Positions 29,443 through 39,246 of a stretch of DNA of 64,000 bases are shown one piece after another; positions within the stretch are counted from its first letter, which is position 1, and every line of letters begins with the position of its first letter. The notes under the pieces were generated by a model. It ran no database searches. It saw nothing but the letters and a program-made list of their open reading frames with translations, and had not been told where the DNA came from. The stretch is from assembly GCA_037178625.1 (NCBI GenBank), contig CM074146.1, forward strand, positions 434,001 through 498,000, written 5' to 3'. This DNA is from Skeletonema tropicum (Eukaryota; Bacillariophyta; Thalassiosirophyceae; Thalassiosirales; Thalassiosiraceae). A program made the position numbers and the translations under genes.

Positions 29443-31428
29443 CACACCGATTTCACATCGCGCATCCCGTGTTAAATTTTTTTACTTGTAAACTAATGTA
29501 CAGTCACATAACATACCGTCTTACGTACAAAAATAACAAGCAGCACCACGACTTTTTTTTAATTTGCGCTGCAATAGCATCGAGGAAGTTACCATCATAA
29601 CCACCAATAACAACGGCATCATTCGGTAGACCGTTGCGAAAACTTACGAATCCAATCTATACCATATATTCAACTTACTGTTAAATTTTCGCAACGACGC
29701 ATTGAACAGTCAAGACAGCACAGTACGGTCATAAACACAACTACCCTGCACACCTCGCCATCTTTTTTCAACACAACGAGCGCAATGGAGACAATCAACG
29801 TCAAAGATTGTCCACGAGAAAAACCCGAATTATTATTAGCGGGTATGCTATTGTATATATGCAAGTACTCAATGATTTCCCATTGGTACCGCATCTGGGA
29901 TCGTGATGAGGACAACCCTCCACCGGAAGTACGTCAAATCATGGACGCCGACAAGTTGGGAAATATTTTACAATTGAACAAATTATCATTACAAAAATTC
30001 GCTGGAATAGACGATGACCTCTGGATATGGGTATTAGAACAATGTAAGTTGGTGAAAGTAAATGCAGCTGATAAAGTCATCTGTGCAGGCGCTGATAAAT
30101 GGAAAGCATTTTTTGAGGAACACACGATTGATGCAGAGGTCGTCTCCGCCGCACCATTGAAATCAAGTACGCGGTGGTACATTCGTCTAGGACGAAAAAC
30201 AGATAAGTGGGAAAAATGTTACCCCAGTGTATTAAAACAGGCGAATGACGGAAAGCTGTATCCGCCTCGTTGCCCAGGGATGGAAGTGATCGGTCGGAGA
30301 GTAAATGCAGAATTGCGTGTTTGGTATGAGGAACAAAACTACCCCGAGGAAGATGACTGGGTCTGTGACGACACCTGCGAAAAAGACAACAATGATAATG
30401 TCGGCGACAATTTCAACAGCAACAAATGCGCTGACAGCGAAGCTGCCAATCCACATGCAACAGAACGGCCTTCGGTGGGCAACACAAAGTTTCCACTTCT
30501 AGAAAAATATGGGTTGGCAGATCTTGATTTGTCGGACAACGCAAGCAACGATTATTTCAAGCGTATCTTGGGGGAAATGGTGGCAAAGCAACAGCAACAC
30601 ACGGAAGAAAAGAATGTAATTGATTATTTCCAACTGCAACAGAATACTACTACAACCGCAGTTACCATTCGTTCGCACAAGTCGGAGGAGGCATTCATGA
30701 GTTTCCACCGAAAGAATCCGTACCTCAAGGATGTGGTACGTTGTCTTCACAAGGAGGATGCAAAAGTAGGCGCAACGAGATTGGCAGACTTCCTTGCAAA
30801 ACACCACGAGAATGAGTTCATTGATGCTGCAAATGCGGCAGGTGTCGCAGTATGTGGTGTGTTAGATGAGCTTCATTATGCAGCAGATCATGGACTTGAA
30901 ACTCTTGAGACACACCCTGACTTGTTTCTGATGATTGAGGAATGGGTAGAACAGTTCCATCAAACGGAAAGGAAGAGAGTGGAGGAGAGATGCAGGTTTG
31001 TCAAAGACGCAGATAAACATGCAGAAGCCGTTGGGAAGAAGAGAGCGAGTCAGAACAATGAAGATATCATGGCAAAAACTAGAGATACGAAGAGGCCACG
31101 AGGAAAGTACAAACAAAATAACGAATAATTGGTTGACATCGAGATTATACGAAGCGCTGAAAATTTAGGCATTAATAGAGCATGGCATCCGGCACCTGTT
31201 TTGGGTATCAATTTCGATCGATGTCATGGATTGGATGTTGTATGGGACGTCGTATTGAGCTAGCGGGTGGCATGTTCATGGTGGAATCGGATCGGTTAGC
31301 TGTGAGAAAAAGGGGGCACTTAGGGGGGATAAAACCTAAACACGTAATATCTAGTAAGATTATCTATGTGACCCCCGAAAAGGGGGATGGTAGGAAATTT
31401 TTTTTTAACTAGTGGCGAAATTGGTGTG
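29443..31428 (+). mobile_element. 1,986-bp single-ORF element nested in the foldback left arm
   Basis: The uninterrupted right arm shows that the ancestral sequence read GATTGAGGCCGATCAAAAG. The left arm reads GATTGAGGCCG, then 1,986 bp, then GCCGATCAAAAG, so the insertion is bounded by a 4-bp direct repeat GCCG. The ends are CACACCGATTTC and, inverted, CACACCAATTTC (11 of 12 identical). Subterminal poly-T/poly-A runs follow. The insert holds one complete ORF (29785-31128). The empty site in the other arm makes the boundaries unusually secure. The CAC termini recall CACTA-type elements, but a 4-bp duplication is not their usual 3 bp. Confidence 0.78.
29785..31128 (+). CDS. Unknown 447-aa protein carried by the nested element
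   Basis: Intact ATG-to-stop frame filling most of the 1,986-bp insertion. I do not recognise a family. It is charged and largely helical: IMDADKLGNILQLNKLSLQK near residue 52, a compact region with RWYIRLGRKTDKWEKCYPSV then YPPRCPGMEVIGRRVNAELR (residues ~130-180), an acidic Asn-rich linker with DDTCEKDNNDN, then helical segments (VGATRLADFLAKHHENEFID) and a basic end (RDTKRPRGKYKQNNE) that may act in nuclear import or DNA binding. No DDE/D triad, zinc finger, reverse transcriptase, Rep or recombinase motif is evident. It is either a novel or highly diverged mobility protein, or a captured host gene. The frame has no stops, suggesting recent activity or selection. Confidence 0.7.
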   Translation: METINVKDCPREKPELLLAGMLLYICKYSMISHWYRIWDRDEDNPPPEVRQIMDADKLGNILQLNKLSLQKFAGIDDDLWIWVLEQCKLVKVNAADKVICAGADKWKAFFEEHTIDAEVVSAAPLKSSTRWYIRLGRKTDKWEKCYPSVLKQANDGKLYPPRCPGMEVIGRRVNAELRVWYEEQNYPEEDDWVCDDTCEKDNNDNVGDNFNSNKCADSEAANPHATERPSVGNTKFPLLEKYGLADLDLSDNASNDYFKRILGEMVAKQQQHTEEKNVIDYFQLQQNTTTTAVTIRSHKSEEAFMSFHRKNPYLKDVVRCLHKEDAKVGATRLADFLAKHHENEFIDAANAAGVAVCGVLDELHYAADHGLETLETHPDLFLMIEEWVEQFHQTERKRVEERCRFVKDADKHAEAVGKKRASQNNEDIMAKTRDTKRPRGKYKQNNE

Positions 31429-32136
31429 GCCGATCAAAAGCACCAAAATAACGACCATGACGGCCACATCTCTTCCTACGCTCCCTCCGCCGCCGATGGT
31501 CTTACCGACCCATACCGCCACCAATAGTCTCATATAGACGGTGCTTAGAGATGGCGATCGCGGAATAAATTATCTCGTGCGTCTATCCTCTCAGGTAGCG
31601 CCTTGACATATCTTGTGTCCGTTGATGAAAATACGACCTCAACCGCTGCACGACAACATCTTCATGGGCTCTGTGCTCCTCTACGATGATACATATCAAC
31701 AATATTAACGGATAATCGATAGGTTGCGAGTGTTCGGCGTGGGTATTGCTCGCGGTCACCGCTATGAGTCATCACTTATTACAAATACACGGCGTGATTA
31801 TTTACATCGGCACAATTCACGTAGTGATGGGAGGGGGAATTATAATGACAGCAGGGCAGAGGACAGTCGAAAGTTGCTTGGTGGTCTCGGTTGCTATTTT
31901 TGCATTGATATATTTGGTAGTAAATCTGGCTTAAGTCAGTTGCTTGAGTGCGTCGGCTTCGTCACTGCACATGATTATAGCCTTCCAACACAATTGAAAT
32001 CAACACTGTGGGCTGTGGGGGGAGCTTGAGAGGCAACACATGGGAGCAACCACTGTCAGAAACCACCAAGTAGCATGTAAGGCTGATGCAACAACTCTTG
32101 ACGTGCTCAATTGTCGCAATGTTGGTCGGGGAAGCT

Positions 32137-32177
32137 CTTTCATCGCACGACTACTGATCGTTGTCGTGCGATGAAAG
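32137..32177. repeat. Perfect 15-bp hairpin in the centre of the foldback element
   Basis: CTTTCATCGCACGAC, an 11-nt loop, then GTCGTGCGATGAAAG: a perfect 15-bp stem located in the internal segment between the long arms. Confidence 0.85.
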
Positions 32178-33846
32178 AATCAGTTCGAGGAAAGGGGGAG
32201 ATAGCAGCCAGAAGTATCGAGAGAGTAAAAGAGGTTATTCTTTGATGATTAACAAACTTGCAAGCAACTATGCGACGAAGCGCAAAGGCGACGATTCAAC
32301 AGGCGGGGAAATTGATACTTTTGACTTCATGGCGAGACACGAAGACAAGACTCAAGGTTGATTTTTCCATTTTCAGCTAGAGGGGTAATGGTTATCACAG
32401 TAAGTACGATGCATCCCTGAGCTGAAATCAAAGATACCTCTGCCTCCTATTGATAGAAATGATTATTTCTTGGTTGTCAAACGTAGTTCAATTGTTCAGC
32501 CGAGAAAGCGAGCTACCTTGCCGCCTCTTCAGGAAGCCAAAAATATTTGCTAACACTTTAATCATGTCTTTGACTCTACTATCGAGATTCCTGAAAAGAT
32601 TAAAATTTAAAATACTCCTATCAATTACATGTGTAGAACGATAAGTGTGTCTCTTGGTTGTCGTGTGACTGAAGCACCCATATTCCCTCTTTGTTGTGCC
32701 TCGCTGCATGCAGATTATTACCCGCACCTTTCAATAACCATGTGGTTGTCGCAGCAGCAGCACAGAATCTCAAGACCAACTTTTCAACTTCTTGTCGTGT
32801 TGAGATAATGATTAATCACTCTTTCGTCTCACTCCTAATCTCACTACTTATGATACTCGGTTACAATATAATTTCCCCTTCATCACTCAAGTCAATAAGT
32901 ATTCATCACTGCTCATCATCAAATGTTTTTTCAGAGAAGTTCCTTTGCAGGCAACTTTCTAAGTTGATTGTCACGATGGTCGAATCATTGTTCAATAGGC
33001 AACCAAATATAGCACAAGTGCTACTTTCAATAATTGATAGATCAGTAATGGCCATTGTCTTCGTCTCCCCCTAACTTCAATAGATATATCTCGGGCATCG
33101 TATACCGGACGAGCTCTCAAGCAACTGACTTAAGCCAGATTTACTACCAAATATATCAATGAAATACACCAACCGTGATGACCAGTCAACCTTGGACTAT
33201 CCTATGTCCTGGTGTCAATATAATCCCCCTCCCATCACTACGTGAATTGTGCCGATGTAAATAATCACGCCGTGTATTTGTAATAAGTGATGACTCATAG
33301 CGGTGACCGCAAGCAATACCCACGCCGAACACTCGCAACCTATCGATTATCCGTTAATATTGTTGATATGTATCATCGTAGAGGAGCACAGAGCCCATGA
33401 AGATGTTGTCGTGCAGCGGTTGAGGTCGTTATTTTCATCAACGGACACAAGATATGTCAAGGCGCTACCTGAGAGGATAGACGCACGGGATAATTTTCCC
33501 GCGGTTGCCATCGGTAGACACCGTCTATATGAGACTATTGGTGGCGGTATGGTTCGGTAGGACCATCGGCGGCGGAGGGAGCGTAGGAAGAGATGTGGCC
33601 GTCATGGTCGTTATTTTGGTGCTTTTGATCGGCCTCAATCTGCTCAAATCAACTTGAGCACGAGTAAGTTCCACGCGGAACTTGAAGGCAATTTGCAAAA
33701 GAGTCAATAGGATAGCAGCAGTGCAGCCTACCGATCCAATATATATTGAGTACTCTCGGTTATCATTGATTTCTTCTTGAGATGAAAGAGGTGCGTAGAT
33801 GATAGCGACATAGAGAGATTGACATGGAGGTTGACTGAATACGTTA

Positions 33847-34080
33847 GGCTTTCGGGTATAAGGGGGCGGCCTACCAGATTTCAGGGGGATTCCCCCTCCT
33901 TTTCCCCCTCCAAGAAACCGGGGGGACGGCTAGTTAGAGGATTCTCCCGTGATTTCGGTCTAAATCTAGCCGAAATCGGGCTAAAAAGGTTTTTTTGCAG
34001 CTCAATTTAGACGATTTTGCCTCCTGCGAGCCACCCCGATTTCAGGGGGCGCCCCCGGCTCCCCCTTATACCCGAAAGCC
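33847..34080. mobile_element. 234-bp MITE with TA target duplication
   Basis: The termini are inverted repeats: GGCTTTCGGGTATAAGGGGG at the left and CCCCCTTATACCCGAAAGCC at the right, directly flanked by TA (33845-33846 and 34081-34082). It has no coding capacity. The TA flanks fit Tc1/mariner-type MITEs. It sits between the foldback element and the MULE. Confidence 0.8.
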
Positions 34081-34544
34081 TAAATGACGTCCTCATCTAC
34101 CTACTCTAAAAGTAGGTAGGTACCCATTCCTATTATTGGCAGTTCAGGTTCAGTTATTAGGACGGAGTCCCATTATTTCCAACCCAAAGGTCCGGGTACT
34201 GGATTTCTTGTACACAAGAACCTCCTCTATTTCAAATCCGCTCCAAGCCAACGGTGAGTTCACTTCCACGACCTCACCGCACCTCCCACACCCACTACAC
34301 CTACCACCTACCTACCACCGCACAATGAATGTCACCTTGACAATGGAAGGGCCGTCTCCTATGCGAAGCGAGCGCAGCGAGCGGAGCATCTCCATGGGGA
34401 AGATGAGCCGAGCGGAGCGATACGATGTTCTAAGTGGAGCGTTGCTCTCACAGAGAACTATATTCAGTCTAAGTCAGATGCGTACAGTGTCGGTCCTAAT
34501 AAGAAAGATATAAATATAAAGTTTACCGAGGGACTATTGCAGTT

Positions 34545-36530
34545 TTGCGCTACTTCTTTCTATGTCCTGAGGTTGTCACTTTCGATGTGACGAGCCATAC
34601 AAACAAGAATGGGTTCCACTTGTTGACCTTCTCATGCCGCACAAGTGTCGACAAGCAGGTTGTTTTCTGCCGTGTGTGGTTGCCTGACCAACGACGAGCA
34701 TCCTTTCGGTATGCGTTTCAGGAAGGCTTGAGGAAAATATTGCCCGCACATGTCTTAGCAAGAGTTCGCTTCTTAATCTGCGATGGAGATCCACAACAGA
34801 ATGCGGAGCTTCGAATCGCGATCAAATTGTTATGCCCACACGCTAGAATTGGCGGATGTTCCTTTCATATGTTCGGAAATGGTTGGAATAGGCATGTGGG
34901 TACTACTAACTGGGATACATCACGAAACCCAGCATGGATGACATTTGTGCGACAAATCCATAGCTGGATGTACTCTTGGGCACGGCCGGGTTATTGCCAC
35001 ACTCAAGAGGAGTACGACATCAGCAAGCATTTACTAATTTCATGCCTCACTAGCAAACATGCTCTGAAGATGGCTGGAAACAGGAAGGATCTTATTGCTA
35101 GAGCAATTGCTTTCATCAAGGGATATGTATTCCCAAATGAGGATCTCTACCTGTTCTATCCCAGGAGTGAAGTCTTCAATCTATGTGTTGCCACAACTTC
35201 TGCTCATGAAGGGACAAACCATGGTCTCAAGTCTCATGCTGCAGCCGTAAAAGCAACTCATGCGATGAACACAGCTGCCAAGGCTATGTCCATTCAAGAT
35301 CGTGCAAAGCGGGCAGAATTGGATCAAATAGTGGGCAGAGACTTCCGGAATAGAGACAAGTCTTCTTGGTCAAATCTTCCGACTGGCCCGCATTTACTGA
35401 CTTACGCGGAGGGGTTGATGGTCCAATCACATAAGAGAGCGCAACTTTACAAAGTTCGCCGTGTTGGCAGAAGTCGGTTTCAGGTTGTGTATGTGGGGGA
35501 AAATTGTGACCATTCCTTTGTCTCTCGCTATATTGATGATTGGTCGTCCGCCGAGGATGATGATGCCACAATTTCATCAGACGACACAAATGGCAAGGGT
35601 AGCGAAGAAGAGGATGACATTGGAGGTGCATATTGTCCACGTTTCAGCAGAGCATATACTGTTGATTTGAATGAAACCTGCAGTAGCTGTGATTGTTATC
35701 ACTTTCAGCGAGCTGGATTTCCCTGCCCACATATGAATGCATCGGCAAATGCAGTTTGCGACGCAAATGCAAATGGTACAAAGTTCGAAGGATTTGGACA
35801 TCATAGTGTCAGTGTAAGATGGTGGACAAATTACATGTATTGGGGATATAGGTGTCCAGAATGTCCTGAAGAAAAAGAGATGCCGAAACTTTTTCATCAT
35901 CTTGCCAAGAATGATGCTAAGGGGCCGCAGTTTTGCCATGTCATTCCTTCGTCAATGCCGATCAAGCCACCCGTTGAACCCTTGCCTGCTGTTGAACGGA
36001 TCAAGAACTATCCGAAAGCTTCACTGCCCTCTCTCTTGCAACATTACAGGTCTGACAGATTTGATATGTTGTTGTCAGAAACTCATCTCCCATCTGGGTC
36101 TCAAGAATTGGAAGCCTCTGTTGATGATGATTACATTCTTGGTGAAATTGATGTGCTTCGTGCCTCAAGCGATGGTAACTTTGAAGCCATCATGGATGAA
36201 TTGAACCAACAAGATACCCTTTCTTTGCAAGAAGTCGATTCTACTAGAGATGTACAGGTCGCATTGAAGCCAGTCTTTAATGAAGCATGTGATCTCCTCA
36301 AACAATGCCCTGAAATGGCACCAGAGTTTGAGCGCATGATGAAGTCGTGCATTGCTGACATGCACAAGAAAATAGCTGCAAAGGAAGCCGCATCTCAAGA
36401 CTCTTCAACTTCGCCGACGACGGAACCCACTACGGCTGGAAAGAAGAGGTCTTGGAAAGCTGTTACTTCTAGAGAGTACAATGGGCCACCAAGGGTAAAA
36501 GTTGCTAAGAATAGTAAATTTTCAAGTTAG
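34545..36530 (+). CDS. MULE-like transposase, N-terminus not identified
   Basis: A 661-codon open frame. Visible are the DDE-type core, VTFDVTSHTNKNGFHLLTF with the first Asp and FLICDGDPQQNAEL with the second, followed by GCSFHMFGNGW. The likely catalytic Glu is in ATTSAHEGTNHGLKSH. A SWIM-type zinc finger follows (CSSCDCYHFQRAGFPCPHMN, about residue 390). A family-like W-W-T-N-YMYWGYRCPECPEE stretch comes next, and the end is acidic then basic (TAGKKRSWKAV). The frame opens with TTG, and the DNA-binding N-terminal region usual in MULE transposases is missing. Either an upstream exon was not recognised or the gene is truncated, so the element may be non-autonomous now. Confidence 0.82.
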   Translation: MRYFFLCPEVVTFDVTSHTNKNGFHLLTFSCRTSVDKQVVFCRVWLPDQRRASFRYAFQEGLRKILPAHVLARVRFLICDGDPQQNAELRIAIKLLCPHARIGGCSFHMFGNGWNRHVGTTNWDTSRNPAWMTFVRQIHSWMYSWARPGYCHTQEEYDISKHLLISCLTSKHALKMAGNRKDLIARAIAFIKGYVFPNEDLYLFYPRSEVFNLCVATTSAHEGTNHGLKSHAAAVKATHAMNTAAKAMSIQDRAKRAELDQIVGRDFRNRDKSSWSNLPTGPHLLTYAEGLMVQSHKRAQLYKVRRVGRSRFQVVYVGENCDHSFVSRYIDDWSSAEDDDATISSDDTNGKGSEEEDDIGGAYCPRFSRAYTVDLNETCSSCDCYHFQRAGFPCPHMNASANAVCDANANGTKFEGFGHHSVSVRWWTNYMYWGYRCPECPEEKEMPKLFHHLAKNDAKGPQFCHVIPSSMPIKPPVEPLPAVERIKNYPKASLPSLLQHYRSDRFDMLLSETHLPSGSQELEASVDDDYILGEIDVLRASSDGNFEAIMDELNQQDTLSLQEVDSTRDVQVALKPVFNEACDLLKQCPEMAPEFERMMKSCIADMHKKIAAKEAASQDSSTSPTTEPTTAGKKRSWKAVTSREYNGPPRVKVAKNSKFSS

Positions 36531-36784
36531 TGTTGTAATTACGGTGTTGCTGTCCACTTTTGGTGCGTCGGCGAAATGGGATGCACATGATATGACTTCG
36601 GTCCACTAGCGTGCGTCAATACTTGGTACAGCAAGCAACCATCAACTATTTTATTGCAAGTGGCTGCGACCTTTGGAGCTGCATGACTAAGTTCGACAAC
36701 AAAGAAGGCTGCACCTCAAAACTTCGCCGACGTCGGACACTACTACTTCTGGAGAGAAGAGGTCTTGGAGAGCTGTTACAGAAA

Positions 36785-37127
36785 TAGTGTCTATTGCAGG
36801 TCGGTGGGACGAGTCATCCGCAGTAGGTTTTATCCGACGCATCGGTTGAGACGCCGAAACTTTAACACCCACTACTGATGACTCATCTTTCCTCTCGATA
36901 ATTGACAACGTCTGTAGTCGGAGGAATGTGTATTTCAAAAATGACTTCTTACCTTTTGCCGCCCAAATTCTTCGCGTGCAGTAATTCGGAATTCATCGAG
37001 AACGTCAAGAGTGTCCATTGCAGGTCGGTATAAGAGTCACGCGCAGTTGGTTTTATTCGACGAATCGGTTGAGACGCCAAAACTTTAACACCCACTACTG
37101 ATGACTCATCTTTCTTCTCAACAATGG
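36785..37127. repeat. Internal ~115-bp direct repeat in the MULE 3' region
   Basis: About 36785-36900 and 37013-37127 are similar (CATTGCAGGTCGGT, TCGGTTGAGACGCC and CACCCACTACTGATGACTCA are shared). On the minus strand both would encode SSVVGVKV-ASQP-RRIKPTA. Whether the reading frame matters is unclear. A further minus-strand frame at 37328-37576 (MACVECRRAKARTKTDLIKH) lies nearby; a convergent second MULE gene is possible but unproven. Confidence 0.5.
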
Positions 37128-38232
37128 CCACCCCTTTCGTCTCAAGTCAGTTCTTCTCAATGGAACACCGTTGGAGCAGGTCAAGAAAATAGCACAGAGA
37201 GTAAACAGAAAAGCAGCCCGAGCAGCCTTGAGGAAGCTTGTTGACACAAGTGCAGATAAGCTACCTAGATATTCCTTTCTTTTCTAATGCCATCCTTGAA
37301 GTGATCACTTGATACTTGAGTGAGTTGTCATTTCTGATTGACCAGAGCCCTCTTCTTCCCTGACAAAATACCGAACCCTTGTTGCACATCAACATCACTT
37401 GTATCACCGGGTGATTCTATGTGTCCCAAAGGGGACGAACGTTGAATTCGTTGTGGTGGAAGCGACTCATGCTTTATTAGGTCCGTCTTCGTCCTTGCCT
37501 TGGCCCTTCGGCATTCAACACAAGCCATGATAGATGGAATAGAGAGAATTACTTTATCCTTCGTCAAAAGAGACATGTAAGTGGAAATGTTAGAGCATGG
37601 TTGAAGTTAATACGAGTCGGTGGCATGAAAAGAGTTGTTCTCACCAATTATTTTTGGTATTTGTCCGTTCTGTTCACAGCAGAAAATAATTCCCATCATG
37701 CTCCGTTCTTTGACATATCCATAATTTATCATGTCCGTACAGTGTTGACGTTATACATTGCGGATGATGAGAGGGCAGGTGGAGGCGGCCGGCGGTCCGC
37801 AGCGTCTTATCATGGTCAATAGGTAACTCAAGCAGTGTTGTCGATGGGTTGAGCGAGCGAGGTGGTTTCGGGTTGCTGTTTTATTTGAGTTTTGATGAAT
37901 TTGGGGTGACCGTTTGCTTTTTTGAAAGTTGGATTCTCATTCTTGTGTGCAAGAAATCCAGTACCCGGACCTTTGGGTTGGAAATAATGGGACTCCGTCC
38001 TAATAACTGAACCTGAACTGCCAATAATATATAGGAATCATCATTCATCATGTACCTACTCTATCTGTACTGTACCTAGGTACATACCTACTTATAGGTA
38101 CACCGAACATACGTACTTCCTAATGGCGGGAACCATCATCTCTCCTTGCAAGTTGAAGTTTGATTTGAGTTGAGCAAAAAGCGAATACATCTTTCACATC
38201 ATTCATTAAGTATCTACTACACATCATAGAGG

Positions 38233-39246
38233 ATGTTGACAACGTTGTCGTCCAACAAAATGTTCAGCAAACCGCCGCTGCTATCTCTTATCGTCATCAT
38301 CATACTACTTCGTGCAGCCCAAAATGATCATCCGGCGACAGTCGAATCCTTTCTCCTACAACCGCCCACATCAACATCAACAACATCACGACCACATCAC
38401 TTTCCCATCCGCAAACAACAACAACATCGATACAAAACAACCCAACACAAAGCCATGGCACCCTCCGAACAAGATCGCCTCCTCCTAACCGAACCAGCCC
38501 AAACAGCCTTCATCGTTGCCGAAATGAAAAGTTTTCTAACCGATGCAGCTGAGAGGAATGATGGACCATCCGGACAATTGACGCGGTGGGAAATGTCCGA
38601 GAAGGATATGCGCGCTGCCAATTTGATTGATGAGGATGGTAATATTGTAGATGAGGATTATCGAGAGGCCAAGATGTTAATGGCAATGGATAACAATAAC
38701 AGCAATGATGAGTGTGGCAAACTGCTGGCAATCAACATTCTATGTAATACAACACGTACCACATTCCAAGATGGGTTCATCAATCAACCTGGACTACTCT
38801 CCTCACTTGGCTCCGCTATATGCTACTTTCGTGATGCATTCCGTAATGGACAAAACTTGGCGGCATGTGAACGCGTAGGTTTGAGTGATTATGTTGTGGC
38901 TCATCATATAACTGATATGTATCACCATCGTAATTTTCGGGGAGCGTATACAAAGACTTTGACTCCTTCTGGTACTGGTGAGATTGCTGCACGGATTGCG
39001 GTTGGTTTGGTGGATGATGATACAAATGATTCAATAGTAGGGGGAGATGATCGTAAGGACAGTAAAGCCAAAGAGGAAGAAGAGGAGGAGGAAGAGGATG
39101 AGTGTATATTGTGGTCACCCACAACACCAGATGTATGTATTCACTGGAAGTCAGATGATGAGGCGTGGAGGAAGAAACGATTCGAGAGGATACAAATGGA
39201 AGGAACGAAAGATCCAAGAAGAGGTGGGAGTGGTACGATGAGATGA
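38233..39246 (+). CDS. Hypothetical secreted or plastid-targeted protein, copy A
   Basis: 337 aa, single exon. The N-terminus has a hydrophobic signal-like core (PLLSLIVIIILLRAAQ) followed by TVESFLLQPPTSTSTTSRPH, a Ser/Thr/Arg-rich stretch with Phe at the likely cleavage point. This loosely resembles diatom bipartite plastid presequences (ASAFAP-type); a purely secretory destination is also possible. The body (residues ~75-260) has AFIVAEMKSFLTDAAE, RWEMSEKDMRAANLIDEDGN and DYVVAHHITDMYHHRNFRGA; I recognise no family. An acidic Glu run and a basic C-terminus follow. The downstream copy at 58129 encodes the same protein. It lies ~200 bp downstream of the MULE right end. Confidence 0.72.
   Translation: MLTTLSSNKMFSKPPLLSLIVIIILLRAAQNDHPATVESFLLQPPTSTSTTSRPHHFPIRKQQQHRYKTTQHKAMAPSEQDRLLLTEPAQTAFIVAEMKSFLTDAAERNDGPSGQLTRWEMSEKDMRAANLIDEDGNIVDEDYREAKMLMAMDNNNSNDECGKLLAINILCNTTRTTFQDGFINQPGLLSSLGSAICYFRDAFRNGQNLAACERVGLSDYVVAHHITDMYHHRNFRGAYTKTLTPSGTGEIAARIAVGLVDDDTNDSIVGGDDRKDSKAKEEEEEEEEDECILWSPTTPDVCIHWKSDDEAWRKKRFERIQMEGTKDPRRGGSGTMR

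Larger units (their letters stand above)
29375..33708. mobile_element. Foldback-type element with ~595-bp inverted arms, interrupted
   Basis: The left arm is 29375-29442 plus 31429 to ~31955. The right arm is ~33112-33708. They are inverted copies, about 95% alike over the parts I aligned: both ends carry ATTGACTCTTTTGCAAATT and CAAGTTGATTTGAGCAGATT. Inner arm landmarks are GCACCAAAATAACGACCATG and TATTTACATCGGCACAATTC, and the innermost is GGCTTAAGTCAGTTGCTTGA. Without the insertion in its left arm the element is about 2.3 kb, with an internal ~1.16-kb segment that has no recognisable transposase. No target duplication could be identified. Long arms with a short non-coding centre fit foldback or long-TIR MULE-type elements; the superfamily is undetermined. 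Confidence 0.75.
34132..38028 (+). mobile_element. MULE-type transposon with 89-bp terminal inverted repeats
   Basis: A 3.9-kb element. The left TIR (34132-34220) and right TIR (37940-38028) are inverted copies with a single mismatch across 89 bp, beginning ATTATTGGCAGTTCAGGTTC. It encodes a MULE-like transposase on the plus strand (34545-36530). The 8-11 bp direct duplication expected of MULEs is not visible; instead the flanks look partly inverted (ATTCCT and AGGAAT). Near-identical TIRs suggest fairly recent transposition. The right portion from 35769 onward is duplicated at 55665. Confidence 0.82.

Noticed and set aside
32137..32177. Hairpin as a Helitron 3' terminus
   Set aside because: No CTRR end follows the stem, and it lies in the middle of a foldback element.
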